Positions 42,436 through 51,658 of a stretch of DNA of 64,000 nt are shown here, in pieces. The notes beneath the pieces were generated by a model. The model did no database searches and was not told the origin of the DNA. It worked only from the letters and a program-made list of their open reading frames with translations. The stretch is from Pseudomonadota bacterium (lineage in GTDB: Bacteria > Chloroflexota > UBA5177 > JAJPKF01), in assembly GCA_021323865.1 (NCBI GenBank), contig JAJPKF010000019.1, forward strand, positions 1 to 64,000, in the 5' to 3' direction. Both the position numbers and the translations under genes were made by a program. Position 1 is the first letter of the stretch. Every line of letters begins with the position of its first letter.

Positions 42436-42437
42436 TA

Positions 42438-43769
42438 GTGGAGTCCTTGGAACCTGGCGCTGCGGGGGAAGCACTGCTGACTCGAGTAGAGCACTTGTAT
42501 CGGGCCGGCTACCTGGCCGTGCTGGCTGCATACGTGGCGGTCTGTATCGCCGTGGTCTTCGCGTCCGGACTCAAGCCCGCCGCCTGGATGGTGGGTGTGC
42601 TGGTGCTGACGTCGGCCATTCCACTGGAGCAGCTCGCCCACCGCTCGAGTCGACTGGCATTCCCCCTGGCGGGGCTCTACGTTTTCGTATTCGCTGTCAC
42701 CTTCTTTGCGGTGAACATCCGCCTCTCGGTGGAGTGGGTCGCCTTGACGCTCATCGGCTGCGCTCTTGTGACCGGTCGCGGCGTTCGCTTCCTGAAGGAT
42801 TGGGCCGTCTTTCTGATCGTCCTCGTCGCCTGGCAGGTGACCGACGGACTGGCGTCGACGTTCAAATTCCCCCTGCACATCCGCGCCATGATCGATGCCG
42901 ACAAGGTCATCTTCTACCCGGCTTTGCACGGCCAAAACGCCACCGTTTGGTTGCAGCAGCATCTCTTCGACCCCTACAACGTCAATTGGATCGACGTGAT
43001 GGGCGTCATCTTTTACTCGCTCCACTTCCTGCTGCCCTTGGGAGCCGGGTTTGTCTTGTGGCTCGTGAATCGCCAGAACTACTACCGATACGCGATCGCG
43101 TTCGTCATGGCCGCGATCATGGGATTCATCACCTATGTGCTGTATCCCGCCGTACCGCCCTGGATGGCAGTCATGCACTGTCCCAGCGTCCACGGGTGGG
43201 CTTGCACGGCCCATAACAACTGGCAGCACTTCCTCCCATGGTTCTTCACCTATCCCAATCCGGCGGTGACCCAACCGCTGTTGAATTCGGGTCACACAAC
43301 CCTGCCGTCGGTGATGAGTCTGTCGCACTGGGCCCCTGGGGTTCACGACGTGTGGAACTTCACGATGCAGGGCTGGATCAGCAAGAACAACGGGAATGTG
43401 GGATTCGGACCGTTCCACATGGGATTCGACCAGGTTGGGGCCATTCCGTCCGAGCACGCCATGTACCCGACGCTGATCTTCCTATTCTTCCGACGTCAGT
43501 TCGGTCGCATCGCGTACCTGATGATTCCGTACATTGCGGCCTTGACATTCAGCATCGTCTACATGGGTCAGCATTATTTCATCGATGCGGTAGTGGGCGC
43601 CCTGTACGCAGGGTTTGTCTACGCCATGGTCATGCATGTGGCTCCCTGGGCTTGGCGCAGGCTGCGCCCTGCCCATGCTGAGCCCGCGCCTTCAATCCTG
43701 CCGAGCCCAGCGCGAATTCGCTCTCCGGAGCTGGTGGCCCTCTCTGAACGGCCCGAAGGAGTGCGGTAA
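42438..43769 (+). CDS. PAP2/AUR1-type membrane phosphotransferase
   Basis: 443 residues, GTG start, about ten hydrophobic segments. The PAP2 motifs typical of the AUR1/inositolphosphotransferase branch are present: GAIPSEHAMYPTL (S-x2-H-x3-P, motif 2) and YMGQHYFIDAVVG (His-x3-Asp, motif 3). Such enzymes transfer or remove phosphate on lipid substrates, for example phosphatidylinositol head groups. A soluble-loop insertion with HCPSVHGWACTAHNNW lies between helices and contains two Cys. Located just before gtrA and manA, which suggests glycolipid assembly. Confidence 0.82.
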   Translation: MESLEPGAAGEALLTRVEHLYRAGYLAVLAAYVAVCIAVVFASGLKPAAWMVGVLVLTSAIPLEQLAHRSSRLAFPLAGLYVFVFAVTFFAVNIRLSVEWVALTLIGCALVTGRGVRFLKDWAVFLIVLVAWQVTDGLASTFKFPLHIRAMIDADKVIFYPALHGQNATVWLQQHLFDPYNVNWIDVMGVIFYSLHFLLPLGAGFVLWLVNRQNYYRYAIAFVMAAIMGFITYVLYPAVPPWMAVMHCPSVHGWACTAHNNWQHFLPWFFTYPNPAVTQPLLNSGHTTLPSVMSLSHWAPGVHDVWNFTMQGWISKNNGNVGFGPFHMGFDQVGAIPSEHAMYPTLIFLFFRRQFGRIAYLMIPYIAALTFSIVYMGQHYFIDAVVGALYAGFVYAMVMHVAPWAWRRLRPAHAEPAPSILPSPARIRSPELVALSERPEGVR

Positions 43770-43775
43770 CTGCCA

Positions 43776-44228
43776 ATGTCGATGAGCAGGTCCCTCATGA
43801 CGAGAGTTCGCGAGGCCGAGGAGTCTCACAAAGAGTTCGTTCGCTTCATCCTCGTCGGTGGCAGCGGCACGGTAGTGAACTATCTGGTCCTCGCGGTGAC
43901 GTATCAGCTCCTCCACTGGCCCGTAATCCTGGCAGCGCTGCTGAGCAACGAGACCGCCATGGTGTCGAACTACTTCTGTCACGAGCACTGGACCTTCAAT
44001 GGCGACCGGCACGGCTCGCGACGAACCCGTTTTCTCCGATATCAGCTCGTTGCCACCGGCGGTATCGTGATCACGTCGGTGATTCTGAGCATTCTGGTGC
44101 ACTTCGGCTTCCACTATCTGGTCGCCAATGGCATCGCCATATTGGTCGCCGTGTCGTGGAACTTTGCCATGAGCCATCGATGGGCATGGCGCCGAGCTCC
44201 GGCGGAAGTCCTCGAGCAGGTCGCCTGA
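43776..44228 (+). CDS. GtrA-family membrane protein
   Basis: 150 residues with four membrane helices. The GtrA hallmark RFILVGGSGTVVNYLVLAV at the first helix and FCHEHWTFNG between helices 2 and 3 are present. GtrA proteins are thought to move polyprenyl-linked sugars across the membrane for glycan modification. It starts 6 nt after the PAP2 gene and precedes manA, so the three likely share a transcript. Confidence 0.88.
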   Translation: MSMSRSLMTRVREAEESHKEFVRFILVGGSGTVVNYLVLAVTYQLLHWPVILAALLSNETAMVSNYFCHEHWTFNGDRHGSRRTRFLRYQLVATGGIVITSVILSILVHFGFHYLVANGIAILVAVSWNFAMSHRWAWRRAPAEVLEQVA

Positions 44229-44265
44229 CCCGTACCCGCTGCTTCGCTAGTGCCCTGAGGGCGAA

Positions 44266-45327
44266 GTGACCGACGAGGTCATTCAGCCATTCCGCCTGGT
44301 TCCAAAACAGCAGCCAACGGTCTGGGGTGGCCACCTCCTCCAGAGCCGTCTCAGAAAGCCGGGTTCCCGAGAGCCAATCGGCGAGTCCTGGGAGGTATGG
44401 GAGGGTGACCCGGTAGCAGCGGGGCCATTTGCGGGCATGTTGCTCGAGGACCTGGTCACGGCTCACCTAAAGGAAGTCCTTGGAGCGACGCCCTTGCGTC
44501 GATCGGCACGGTTTCCCCTCCTGACGAAGTTCATCGATGCCCAGGAACCGCTTTCGGTGCAGGTGCACCCGACCGACCGATGGGCCCAGGATCTCGAGGG
44601 CCAGCCCAACGGGAAGACGGAAGCATGGCACATAGTCGAAGCGTCGCCGGATGCATGGATCATCCATGGTCTGACGCGGGAGGTTGACCCGGTCACATTC
44701 CGTCGCCTGCTCGAGGCCGGCACGGCGGATGATCTGCTCCGGAAGATCAAGGCCGTCCCTGGAGAGACGATATTTGTACCTGCCGGCACAGTGCACGCAA
44801 TCGGCCCCGGCGTTCTGCTGCACGAAGTCCAGCAGACATCCGATATCACGTACCGGCTGTATGACTGGAACCGTCAGGCTCGCGGAAGCAAGCGGGAGCT
44901 GCACCTCGACAAGGGACTCCAGGTGTCACAGCTGGCTCCGTCTGCCGGGGGCGCGGTTCTGCCCTTGGTGTGGACGGAGGGCGACTCGCAGTTGGGGATG
45001 ATCCTGGCCACGGAGTACTTCACGGTCAAGCGCGTGGAGCTTTGTGGAGCGCTGGACCTATCCCCGGCGGGGTCGACATTTCACATCATCACAGTACTGA
45101 ACGGGAATTGCCGGCTCGACACGACCGGCGTGCAAGACAGCGTCAGCGTGGGCGAGTCGATGGTGGTCCCAGCCTACCAGGACCGGTACCGCCTTGTATC
45201 GGAGGCCACCGCAACCGTGCTGGTCGAGTACGTTGCGGACGTGGAAGCTGAGGTACTGCCGGAGCTGAAGGCCCAGGGCTTCGAAGAATCCCAGATCCAC
45301 GGCTTCCTTGCTCAATTCAAAGGGTGA
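44266..45327 (+). CDS. manA: Mannose-6-phosphate isomerase, class I
   Basis: 353 residues, GTG start. Zinc ligands of type I isomerase are visible: SVQVHPTD (Gln, His), the Glu in GKTEAWHIVE and a later His in GTVHAIGPG; the family segment VPAGTVHAIG is present. It interconverts fructose-6-P and mannose-6-P to supply GDP-mannose. The first 40 residues read WGGHLLQSRLRK, typical of the N-terminus. Position after PAP2 and gtrA supports a role in surface mannosylation. Confidence 0.93.
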   Translation: MTDEVIQPFRLVPKQQPTVWGGHLLQSRLRKPGSREPIGESWEVWEGDPVAAGPFAGMLLEDLVTAHLKEVLGATPLRRSARFPLLTKFIDAQEPLSVQVHPTDRWAQDLEGQPNGKTEAWHIVEASPDAWIIHGLTREVDPVTFRRLLEAGTADDLLRKIKAVPGETIFVPAGTVHAIGPGVLLHEVQQTSDITYRLYDWNRQARGSKRELHLDKGLQVSQLAPSAGGAVLPLVWTEGDSQLGMILATEYFTVKRVELCGALDLSPAGSTFHIITVLNGNCRLDTTGVQDSVSVGESMVVPAYQDRYRLVSEATATVLVEYVADVEAEVLPELKAQGFEESQIHGFLAQFKG

Positions 45328-45582
45328 GGGACTACGGCGCTGAGAGCTGATCCGATCAGTCGGCCGCATGACCGCACACCCTAGCGATGCATCCGATCAC
45401 GCGTGACAAAAGCGCATGTCGAGCGCGCACGAAGGCCCGGCCGGCGAGGCTCGTTCTGGAATGAGGGGAAGCGTGACAACCGGAGCAACGAACGTGCAGG
45501 AACAAATAAGCTCGCTGTCCCCGGACGGTCAGGCATCTGCTGGGACTCGTTGGCCACAAATGTGCGCGGGGAAGGCCTGATT

Positions 45583-45591
45583 TGCTAAAAT
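45583..45591 (+). promoter_or_regulatory. Extended -10 promoter
   Basis: TTTGCTAAAATTATG contains an extended -10 (TG-C-TAAAAT, TAAAAT at 45586-45591), the AT-richest patch nearby in a GC-rich region. No convincing -35 lies at the right distance, which fits the extended -10 class. It is about 90 bp before the zinc-ribbon gene. Confidence 0.45.
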
Positions 45592-45606
45592 TATGTGAAG
45601 AAGGAG

Positions 45607-45648
45607 CTGCCTGAGTCCTCTCGCCGGCCAACGGAGGGGGTCAGGCAG
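45607..45648 (+). promoter_or_regulatory. Stem-loop in the 5' leader of the zinc-ribbon gene
   Basis: CTGCCTGA (45607-45614) pairs with TCAGGCAG (45641-45648); an inner CCTC/GAGG can extend it. It would sit near the very 5' end of a transcript from the extended -10. No T-run follows, so it is more likely a stabilising or regulatory leader than a terminator. Confidence 0.4.
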
Positions 45649-45679
45649 TCGCTATTTCCAGGGCCTCAAGGAGACGTTC

Positions 45680-46132
45680 ATGCGTCATATCTCATCACGG
45701 CGCCGCGCGGAGAATGAACCGTTTGCGCCTGACTCACGCCCCGACGCGTCCAGCTTCGTGTACTGTGTCGGATGCGGCAAGCAGCTCGGGTCTCGAACCA
45801 ACCTGCTTCGCGGCCGCGGTACCGCGGTCAACATCTACTGCTCCGACTGCCAGGGACGGGATGACAACGTTTTCGGCGAAGGTGCGCCGGCGACCCACTG
45901 CTTCCGCTGTGGAACCAAGCACGTCCGCTACATCGAGGCCGAACCATACCGAACGATCCACTCCATCTGCCCCCGATGCCGGCCCGAGCGCGCCGCCCGA
46001 TATGCCGCTGGAGATTTCGCGCCTCTGCCTCCCTCCGAGGAGAATGAGGAAGGCAGCGGGGGCACCGAGGCTGCCAAAGAGGCTCAACCCGCAGCGCCCC
46101 CGGCGAAGCCGGGACGTCGCGCCAAAGCGTAG
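45680..46132 (+). CDS. Double zinc-ribbon protein
   Basis: 150 residues, with AAGGAG six bases before the ATG. Two treble Cys-rich units are present: CVGCGKQ then CSDCQGR, and CFRCGTK then CPRCRP, spaced 30-35 residues, enough for two zinc sites. A basic N-terminus and an acidic, Ala/Pro-rich C-terminal tail flank them. It may bind nucleic acid or partner proteins. No family recognised beyond the zinc ribbons. Confidence 0.72.
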   Translation: MRHISSRRRAENEPFAPDSRPDASSFVYCVGCGKQLGSRTNLLRGRGTAVNIYCSDCQGRDDNVFGEGAPATHCFRCGTKHVRYIEAEPYRTIHSICPRCRPERAARYAAGDFAPLPPSEENEEGSGGTEAAKEAQPAAPPAKPGRRAKA

Positions 46133-46315
46133 GCGTCCCTCGCTCCCAGCGCTCCTTGGCCTCGGATCCTTCTGACCGACGGGCGGGGCTCCGGCACCCT
46201 CGAGCTGAGAAAAGGAGCCGGATTCTGCGGGTGATCTGACGACCCCTCCGTGGTAGGATTGCAAAGAAAATTCCCGGGTGCTCCGCGTCCCGCCGCGCCC
46301 GTTTCCGGAGATCTC

Positions 46316-47539
46316 ATGGCCAGCTTCGTCGACTCGCCCCAAGTCTTCTTCACATCGGAGTCGGTTACCGAAGGCCACCCGGACAAGATGTGCGATCAGA
46401 TCTCGGACGCTGTCCTGGACGCCCTCCTCACCGAGGATCCGCTCTCGCGAGTCGCCTGTGAGACAGCGACCACCACGGGCATGGTACTGGTCTTTGGCGA
46501 GATCAGCACTGCAGGCTGGGTCGACGTGCCCAAGATCGTGCGCGACACGATCTGCGAGATCGGCTACACCCGGGCGAAGTATGGCTTCGATGCCGAGACT
46601 TGCAATGTCTCGGTCTCACTCAAGGCGCAGTCGGCCGATATCGCCATGGGCGTCGACGACGCCCTGGAGCATCGGGAGGGAGACCAGGATCGCTATGCCC
46701 ACCAAGGTGCCGGCGACCAGGGCATGATGATCGGATTCGCCTGCGACGAGACCGAGGAGTTGATGCCGCTCCCGATCTCTCTCGCGCACAAGATTTGCCG
46801 CCGGCTTGCCGAAGTCCGCAAACAAGGGCTGCTGGATTTCCTTCGGCCTGACGGCAAGGCACAGGTGACGGTCGAGTATCGGTACGGACGACCCCACCGG
46901 ATCGAGGCGGTTGTCGTCTCCGCCCAGCACGATGCCGAAATCCCGCATCGAGACATCGAGGAGCGTCTGATCGAGAACGTCGTGCGCACGGTCCTCCCCA
47001 TCGACCTGGTTGACGACCGCACGCAGTTCCTGATCAATCCCACCGGACGGTTCGTGATTGGTGGGCCCATGGGTGACGCCGGGCTGACCGGGCGCAAGAT
47101 CATCGTCGATACCTATGGTGGCATGGCACGCCACGGTGGCGGGGCGTTCTCAGGCAAGGACCCCACAAAGGTCGATCGGTCGGCGGCCTACTACGCCCGT
47201 TTCGCGGCGAAGAATCTGGTCGCCGCAGGTCTGGCACGTCGCCTGGAGATCCAGGTTTCCTACGCCATCGGCCGCGCTCAACCGCTTGCCATCATGGTGG
47301 AGACGTTCGGTACCGGGCGCGTCGATGACCAGGTGATTCTGGATCTGATACACCGCCACTTTGACTTTCGGCCCGCGGCCATCATCGAGAACCTCCGCCT
47401 GCAGCGTCCGATCTACAAGCCGACCGCTTCGTACGGTCACTTCGGTCGGAGCGACATCGACGCTCCTTGGGAGAGCATCGAGCTCGCCGAGCGGCTCCGG
47501 GAGGATTCCGGCGTTCGCGAGATGGTTCCCGTCGGCTAG
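46316..47539 (+). CDS. metK: S-adenosylmethionine synthetase
   Basis: 407 residues from the ATG at 46316, with CCGGAGATCTC before it; an earlier in-frame start adds a non-conserved tail. Family motifs: [19 protein letters not shown], the hexapeptide-type [18 protein letters not shown] and [19 protein letters not shown]. It makes SAM from ATP and methionine and feeds the methyltransferase and radical SAM enzymes in the window. No SAM riboswitch is recognisable upstream. Confidence 0.97.
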   Translation: MASFVDSPQVFFTSESVTEGHPDKMCDQISDAVLDALLTEDPLSRVACETATTTGMVLVFGEISTAGWVDVPKIVRDTICEIGYTRAKYGFDAETCNVSVSLKAQSADIAMGVDDALEHREGDQDRYAHQGAGDQGMMIGFACDETEELMPLPISLAHKICRRLAEVRKQGLLDFLRPDGKAQVTVEYRYGRPHRIEAVVVSAQHDAEIPHRDIEERLIENVVRTVLPIDLVDDRTQFLINPTGRFVIGGPMGDAGLTGRKIIVDTYGGMARHGGGAFSGKDPTKVDRSAAYYARFAAKNLVAAGLARRLEIQVSYAIGRAQPLAIMVETFGTGRVDDQVILDLIHRHFDFRPAAIIENLRLQRPIYKPTASYGHFGRSDIDAPWESIELAERLREDSGVREMVPVG

Positions 47540-47593
47540 TTCGGCCGGGCAGGCCGACGGGACCGCCGGCCCACCTCGGGGATTCCTGGAAGC

Positions 47594-47896
47594 TTACCGG
47601 CCTCCCTGGACCACGTCGAAGGCCTGCTGAAACGTGTAGTCAGGCCCGCCCTCCGGCAGCTGCAGACCTCGGTCCGCGGCGAAGCGCTGGAGCGCCTGCG
47701 CGAGCCTGCCGCCTGCGAACTCTCGGAAGGCATCTTCCGACTCCCACACGTCCACAACCTTCACGGCTCCGCCTTCCTCGTAGGCTGTGTGGATGATTAG
47801 CCCCGGCGGTGGGTCGTTCCGAACATTCATGCTGGCGCTCAGGGCCTCGATGTCGCTGCGGCCGATCGGGAGCTGCGTCATCATCAGTACCGCCAT
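47594..47896 (-). CDS. ABM-like (antibiotic monooxygenase-fold) small protein
   Basis: 100 residues from the ATG at 47896, with GGAGGAGACC before it. The ferredoxin-like fold typical of ABM/dimeric alpha-beta barrel proteins is suggested by alternating strands and helices (LIIHTAYEEGGAVKVVDVWES, AFREFAGGRLAQALQRFA). These form homodimers that bind small aromatic or heme-type ligands. Function unassigned. Confidence 0.6.
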   Translation of the reverse strand: MAVLMMTQLPIGRSDIEALSASMNVRNDPPPGLIIHTAYEEGGAVKVVDVWESEDAFREFAGGRLAQALQRFAADRGLQLPEGGPDYTFQQAFDVVQGGR

Positions 47897-48014
47897 GGTC
47901 TCCTCCTCCGTTTCCTCAGGTGTCTCTGGAGTGTAGCCCGCTGCCCTGACTCTAGTCGGTCGGACCTCGGAAGAAGGCGGCTGCCGAATCGGCATCCCAG
48001 CAGCAGTCATCCCT

Positions 48015-48284
48015 CTACTTGGTTGGCACACCGCCGCATGCCGCAATCACCATGATCATTCTCTGGATCGAGCGGTCGTCGGCGAAAACCGGGTTCTGGG
48101 GCTGAGGGTCGAGCGGGTAGACTCGATAGTCGCTGGCACCGGACCGAACTGCGATCTGCCCCAGCAGCTCCACCTGCTCGCGGTCGAGCACGAGCCCGTT
48201 GGGTGCGGCTTTCCAGGTGGAAAACTGCCCAGGGGCGCCTGAGAAGATCAGCCCGTAGGCCAGGCGATGGGCCTGATTTTGCAT
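48015..48284 (-). CDS. Small protein of unknown function
   Basis: 89 residues from an ATG. No motif or membrane helix recognised; the centre EQVELLGQIAVRSGASDYRV looks like a compact alpha/beta unit. It lies divergent from the next small gene. Length and position make a real gene plausible but unproven. Confidence 0.35.
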   Translation of the reverse strand: MQNQAHRLAYGLIFSGAPGQFSTWKAAPNGLVLDREQVELLGQIAVRSGASDYRVYPLDPQPQNPVFADDRSIQRMIMVIAACGGVPTK

Positions 48285-48324
48285 CAGTCTGAGGTGCGCG
48301 GAGCGGTCAAGGAGAGACAGAACG

Positions 48325-48543
48325 ATGGCTGAAGCTCGAGCCGGCTCGGATCGAGGCGCGGAGACGGTAGTGTATGAGCTTGACCGTCTCCATCAGCTGC
48401 TCGAGGAATACGAAGACACGCCTGATCTGCGTGAGCAGGTCGTACGCCTTGTCGATTACGCGGCGTGGGAGCAGCTCACGACGTCGATCCGTGGTCTCCG
48501 ACAGACCGTGCGCAATCTGCGTAGTCAGGTCCGCGGAGCGTAG
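48325..48543 (+). CDS. Small helical protein of unknown function
   Basis: 72 residues; AAGGAG lies about 11 bases before the ATG. The sequence is highly charged and helical (ELDRLHQLLEEYEDTPDLREQVVRLVDYAAWEQL, of which each half is amphipathic). It could be a coiled-coil adaptor. No family recognised. Confidence 0.5.
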   Translation: MAEARAGSDRGAETVVYELDRLHQLLEEYEDTPDLREQVVRLVDYAAWEQLTTSIRGLRQTVRNLRSQVRGA

Positions 48544-48563
48544 ACCAAACTCCGCCGGCTCCC

Positions 48564-49625
48564 TCAGGCCTTGACGGGAACGCCGGAGATAAGCCGCAGG
48601 GCGTTGGCGTCCATGCCGAGCGCTTGGAATACCAAGCGCATGGCCCCAAGCGCGTCCTTGCGAGCCTGCGCCTCCTCCAGGAGGTCCTCTTCGAGGCGGG
48701 AGCAGAGATCGTCGATGAACGTCCACTGCAGCAGCGTGTGCCGGGCGGCAAGAATGGGGTCCTCGGTTCGCGGACAGATGTCGAAGCCCAATCGCTCCCC
48801 GTTGTCTCCGTATCCGACCTTGCGCAAGGATCTGGCGGCCTCCAGGGTTTCCAAGAACCCGCCGATGCCGACAATGTTGTCGGGGTCACCTGCGCTTCCG
48901 CCGCCGTTCGCATGTTGGTGACCGAGCAGGCCCTCCATGGAGAGAAGCTCCAGCCGCTCGGCCAGGTTCTCGCCCATGGCTGCCACGTCCTGCCAGTCGA
49001 TCGCCAGCTTGAGCCGTGAGACATCCAGGCCCATTGCGGCCAGTTTGCTGACGACATAGAGTCCCATTCCGGTGCCGCGCAGATAGCTGCGCATCCCCGG
49101 ATCCCCGCCAGTGTGCGCAAGGAAGATGCTGACGCCAAGGTCGTTCGCCCGATCGAGGGCGTCGGCGATGCCGTCGAGCAACATGCCCCACTGGGAGACA
49201 TAATCGACCTGGAACGGGTAGGCATAGGCGTCACAGGCCAGCCATAGTGTGACGCGGGCGCTCAGTTCTGAGGCCAGCTCTATCAGCCGCCGATTGGCCG
49301 CCTTGGCCTCGTCTCGGGTAGTCCGGTCCGGGTTGGTGAGCGCTCCTCGCGAATGAGGGCTCGTCCCATGTCCTCCGGACACGATGGTGTAGACGTCCAT
49401 GGGCTTGATGGCGGCCGCGATATCTGAGGCATTGTCCTCGTCAATGTCCTCCGGGTATCGCAGCTCCATTCCGTCGTAAAGGTCGTGGAGGCCCGAGGCC
49501 ACGCGACGGGCTCGCTCAACGGGTCTCTCATCACCCGATTCAGGGTGGTAGCCGTCAGGCACGAAACGAGAGTGCAGGGGGCCGAAGCTCCAGATCCCGA
49601 TGCTGGTCTTTAACGGCTCCGCCAT
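48564..49625 (-). CDS. TIM-barrel sugar isomerase/epimerase-like protein
   Basis: 353 residues from the ATG at 49625, with GGGAGGAGAG before it. The AP-endonuclease/xylose-isomerase-like barrel is indicated by GIWSFGPLH, IVSGGHGTSPHSRG, the acid cluster in LAIDWQDVA, HQHANGGG and GFDICPRTEDP, with His, Asp and Glu residues at barrel ends suited to two metal ions. The substrate is probably a sugar or sugar-derived ligand. It is convergent with the small helical gene. Confidence 0.75.
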   Translation of the reverse strand: MAEPLKTSIGIWSFGPLHSRFVPDGYHPESGDERPVERARRVASGLHDLYDGMELRYPEDIDEDNASDIAAAIKPMDVYTIVSGGHGTSPHSRGALTNPDRTTRDEAKAANRRLIELASELSARVTLWLACDAYAYPFQVDYVSQWGMLLDGIADALDRANDLGVSIFLAHTGGDPGMRSYLRGTGMGLYVVSKLAAMGLDVSRLKLAIDWQDVAAMGENLAERLELLSMEGLLGHQHANGGGSAGDPDNIVGIGGFLETLEAARSLRKVGYGDNGERLGFDICPRTEDPILAARHTLLQWTFIDDLCSRLEEDLLEEAQARKDALGAMRLVFQALGMDANALRLISGVPVKA

Positions 49626-49689
49626 TGGCTCTCCTCCCAAACCCGTGCGCGTCACTGCATGATAGCCACGAGACTGGCCGATACGATGG

Positions 49690-51621
49690 ATGGTGACCCA
49701 GCGGAAAGGCTCTTTCGGCACCCGGGGAATCGATCCCGAAACCTTCGTGTCATGGCTCAGAGTGAGCGATCCGCAGCTGTCCCCGGACGGACGACGCCTG
49801 GTTTACGTGCGTGAACCAGTCTCTCGCACCGGTGAGCACCCGGAGAGTCAGATCTGGATGGTCGACCTCGAAACTGGGCATGAGCGTCGCTTTACCTACG
49901 GTGCCGGCGAAGAGACGGCACCCAGATGGTCGCCCGATGGAGGGTGGCTTGCGTTTCTCAGCGATCGCCGACAGCAGGGCCGCCATCAGCTCTTCCGGAT
50001 GCCCGCCTACGGAGGCGAGGCTCGTCAGCTTAGCGATCACGCCGTGAAGATCCGAGCGCCAACATGGTCTCCGGACGGGACTACGCTGGCATTCCTGTCT
50101 GAGGAAGAGGATCGAGAAGCTGGAAAGGAAGATGGCAAAGAGCAGCAAGATCCCATCGTGGTGGACCATGCCAAACCCACCAGCTTGTATATGCTCGCCG
50201 TTGATGCGAGTGCTGCGGCTCGCCGTGTCGACCTTGGATACGGCCATGTGACGGATTACTGCTGGGACCCGAAGAGCGGCGCGTTGGCCGTGGTCGTAAC
50301 AGACTCAGCCTTGACCAATGCCTATCGCCATCCGCATGACCTGTTGGTCAGGGAGCGAGGGGGCCGGACTCGTCGCCTCTGTCGATTTCCGTCGGAAATT
50401 GCTCAGCCGCGCTGGTCTCCTGACGGGCGTCGGATCGCCTTCCTGGGTCGAGCAGGGAGGGTCGTGGTGAGCGATGCACTCCACATCGTGGACGTCGCCT
50501 CCGGAAACGTCAGTCTCCTGACCGAGGGATACGAGGGATCAATCAGCGGCATGGAGTGGCTGCCCGATAGTCGCCGGCTGATTTTCCTGGCCTTGGAGAA
50601 CGTCCACGGCGCCCTGAATGAGATCGACGTGGCCAAGGGTGGGATCACGTCGGCGCTTAGCGTCCGAGATCAGGGCCACGGCAGCTTCGGAGGCTCGCTC
50701 TCACTGGCCGGTGACGGGCTGCGTGTCGCAAGCACACGGAGCAGCTCTGTAGAGCCGCCGGAAGTGGTCGTGGCGGAGATTGGCGGCGACCTTCGCATCG
50801 TGACGAAGGCCAACGCCGCTTTGCAGGACCAACCCTTCCAGCCGGCCGAGCCTCGGACCTGGCTCAGCCCGGATGGGCTTGCCGTATCAGGTCTGTTCAC
50901 GCGGCCACCGGTGCGGTTCGGTCCGCCACCCTGGCGCGCAGTGGTTGTGATCCACGGCGGCCCCGCCTCGGCGTTTACGGACCGATTCTCGGGCAGCTGG
51001 CATGACTGGGCGCAGCTGCTCTCCAGTCACGGCTTCGCCGTCTTCATGCCCAATCCGCGGGGATCCACCGGCCGGGGCGCAGCGTTTACTGATGCCAATA
51101 TCGGCGATCTGGGAGGAAAAGAGCTGGAGGACACTCTCTCGGGTATCGACGATCTCGTCTCGGCAGGCATGATCGACCCGAAGCGGCTGGCCATCGCAGG
51201 TTGGAGTCATGGCGGCTACGTCACCGCGTGGGCCGTAACCCAAACAAACCGCTTCAGGGCAGCGGTCATGGGAGCCGGTCTCTGCAACCTGGTCAGCGAC
51301 CAGGGTACCTCCGACATCCCGGGGTTCAATTTGGATTACTTCTATGAGACGTACCGCGACCTGTACTCCGATCCGGCGAAGCTTTGGGATCGCTCGCCGC
51401 TCAAGTACGTCGACCAGGTACAGACGCCAACGCTGGTTCTGCACGGAGAGAACGACGACCGCGTCAGAGCTTCTCAAGGGTATGAGTTCTATCGGTCGCT
51501 GCGGTCACTGGGAGTGAAGACCAAGATGATCCTGTATCCCCGCGAGACACATCAAATCCGGGAACGGGACCATCAGCTGGATCTCCAGCGCCAGATCCTG
51601 GGATGGCTCGCAGAGGTCTAG
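49690..51621 (+). CDS. S9 family peptidase (acylaminoacyl/prolyl oligopeptidase type)
   Basis: 643 residues. The N-terminal half is a PD40/WD40-type propeller (SPDGRRLVYVRE, APRWSPDGGWLAFLSD, APTWSPDGTTLAFLSEE). The C-terminal alpha/beta-hydrolase has nucleophile GWSHGGYVTAWA near residue 510, catalytic Asp in VLHGENDDRV near 595 and His in PRETHQIRE near 622. It removes N-acylated residues or cuts short peptides in the cytosol; no signal peptide is visible. Confidence 0.93.
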   Translation: MVTQRKGSFGTRGIDPETFVSWLRVSDPQLSPDGRRLVYVREPVSRTGEHPESQIWMVDLETGHERRFTYGAGEETAPRWSPDGGWLAFLSDRRQQGRHQLFRMPAYGGEARQLSDHAVKIRAPTWSPDGTTLAFLSEEEDREAGKEDGKEQQDPIVVDHAKPTSLYMLAVDASAAARRVDLGYGHVTDYCWDPKSGALAVVVTDSALTNAYRHPHDLLVRERGGRTRRLCRFPSEIAQPRWSPDGRRIAFLGRAGRVVVSDALHIVDVASGNVSLLTEGYEGSISGMEWLPDSRRLIFLALENVHGALNEIDVAKGGITSALSVRDQGHGSFGGSLSLAGDGLRVASTRSSSVEPPEVVVAEIGGDLRIVTKANAALQDQPFQPAEPRTWLSPDGLAVSGLFTRPPVRFGPPPWRAVVVIHGGPASAFTDRFSGSWHDWAQLLSSHGFAVFMPNPRGSTGRGAAFTDANIGDLGGKELEDTLSGIDDLVSAGMIDPKRLAIAGWSHGGYVTAWAVTQTNRFRAAVMGAGLCNLVSDQGTSDIPGFNLDYFYETYRDLYSDPAKLWDRSPLKYVDQVQTPTLVLHGENDDRVRASQGYEFYRSLRSLGVKTKMILYPRETHQIRERDHQLDLQRQILGWLAEV

Positions 51622-51658
51622 TAGGCAGTACCCGGACGCCAGCTTCAGCTCGACGACG

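Larger units (their letters stand above)
41831..42437. other. 607-bp intergenic region between nrdR and the PAP2 gene
   Basis: Divergent region. It holds a strong terminator (42088-42120) not preceded by any gene on that strand, two CCTCCC tracts, and a hairpin over the PAP2 start. An open frame from about 42119 to 42385 (88 codons, TTG or GTG start) has coding-like third-position GC but no recognisable domain and starts inside the terminator; I do not call it a gene. Confidence 0.5.
45328..45679. other. Leader region of the zinc-ribbon gene
   Basis: Holds a candidate promoter and a 5' hairpin, annotated separately. The stretch before the promoter (45328-45580) shows only a small CTGATC/GATCAG inverted repeat at 45347-45359 and no gene. 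Confidence 0.5.

Noticed and set aside
42369..43457. Minus-strand open frame (362 codons) over the PAP2 gene
   Set aside because: Histidine/glutamate-rich shadow of a membrane protein gene, with no motif.
45403..45588. 61-codon plus-strand frame in the leader of the zinc-ribbon gene
   Set aside because: Composition is basic and low complexity, no ribosome-binding site, and it ends inside the promoter.
46133..46315. SAM riboswitch before metK
   Set aside because: No conserved SAM-I, SAM-II or SAM-IV core is recognisable; only a weak 6-bp hairpin (GGCTCC/GGAGCC) is present.
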